NCBI GenBank assembly: GCA_963749905.1
Contig: CAVVOF010000002.1
Coordinates: forward strand, 402,717-466,716
DNA length: 64,000 bases
Reading direction: 5' to 3'
Origin: UBA10649 sp963749905
GTDB lineage: Bacteria; Actinomycetota; Actinomycetes; S36-B12
A program made the position numbers and the translations under genes. Positions 63,940-64,000 of this stretch are shown here, in pieces. Positions within the stretch are counted from its first letter, which is position 1. Each line of letters opens with the position of its first letter. The notes beneath the pieces were generated by a model that searched no databases, was not told the DNA's origin, and saw only the letters and a program-made list of their open reading frames with translations.

Positions 63940-64000
63940 TTATGCCCACCCGGCCGGGATCTCAAACATCCCGTCGGCGAGCCGGGCGGCCAGTCTCTCG
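63940..64000 (-). CDS. C-terminal end of an unidentified gene
   Basis: Twenty codons of a minus-strand gene end at TAA 63940-63942 with the residues RLAARLADGMFEIPAGWA. It converges on cspA. The fragment is too short to name. The reading frame is open to the window edge, and the codons are GC-rich like the neighbours. Confidence 0.45.
   Translation of the reverse strand, partial: ERLAARLADGMFEIPAGWA

Overview
The window is high-GC actinobacterial DNA. The evidence is GC-rich codon use throughout, the mismatch endonuclease NucS, MurA with Asp in place of the catalytic Cys, a mycothiol-type MDMPI-fold protein, a two-domain Rho with an Arg/Gly/Asp-rich insert, and the actinobacterial gene order argS-lysA-hom-thrC-thrB-rho-rpmE-prfA-prmC-tsaC-glyA-wecA-atpI-atpBEFHAGDC. 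I cannot name the genus. I saw no rRNA, tRNA, CRISPR array, insertion sequence or prophage.

Layout. 1-7.5 kb: end of an MFS transporter, then a minus-strand set with a MetE-like domain, the tRNA thiolation pair mnmA and cysteine desulfurase, etfBA, a GT4 glucan synthase and a crotonase. 7.6-16.9 kb: glycogen/GlgE metabolism (glgX, glgP, glgE, glgB). 16.9-23 kb: a TetR-controlled MDMPI-like gene, a hemerythrin-like protein, an odd P-loop-like protein, a membrane diguanylate cyclase, a YbbN-like thioredoxin and an Rrf2 regulator. 23-27 kb: meaB, thiolase, methylmalonyl-CoA epimerase and crotonyl-CoA carboxylase/reductase, which together suggest an ethylmalonyl-CoA pathway. 27-39.5 kb: an OafA/SGNH acyltransferase, two alpha/beta hydrolases, a tandem 3-hydroxyacyl-CoA dehydrogenase, a Vps62-like membrane protein, nucS, an ABC-2 exporter, murA and a PduO-type cobalamin adenosyltransferase. 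39.6-63.4 kb: the long minus-strand housekeeping block running backwards from the ATP synthase to argS, interrupted by a plus-strand aquaporin and by an AbrB/toxin pair. 63.4-64 kb: cspA with a structured leader, and the end of another gene.

How the parts fit. The thiolase, 3-hydroxyacyl-CoA dehydrogenase, crotonase, Ccr, epimerase, MeaB, cobalamin adenosyltransferase and ETF would together support acyl-CoA oxidation and B12-dependent C4-C5 CoA metabolism, although no mutase gene is in the window. GlgE, GlgB, GlgX, GlgP and the GT4 enzyme would build and degrade alpha-glucan.

Two features stand out. First, five convergent gene junctions carry very long inverted repeats; two are perfect, spacerless palindromes of 72 and 74 bp. 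Second, conserved genes at 29.5-33.1 kb, 39.8-51 kb and a few later sites are broken by more than thirty single-base indels, mostly insertions. These look like residual sequencing errors, not gene decay, so the reading-frame breaks in the atp genes and their neighbours should not be taken as pseudogenes.
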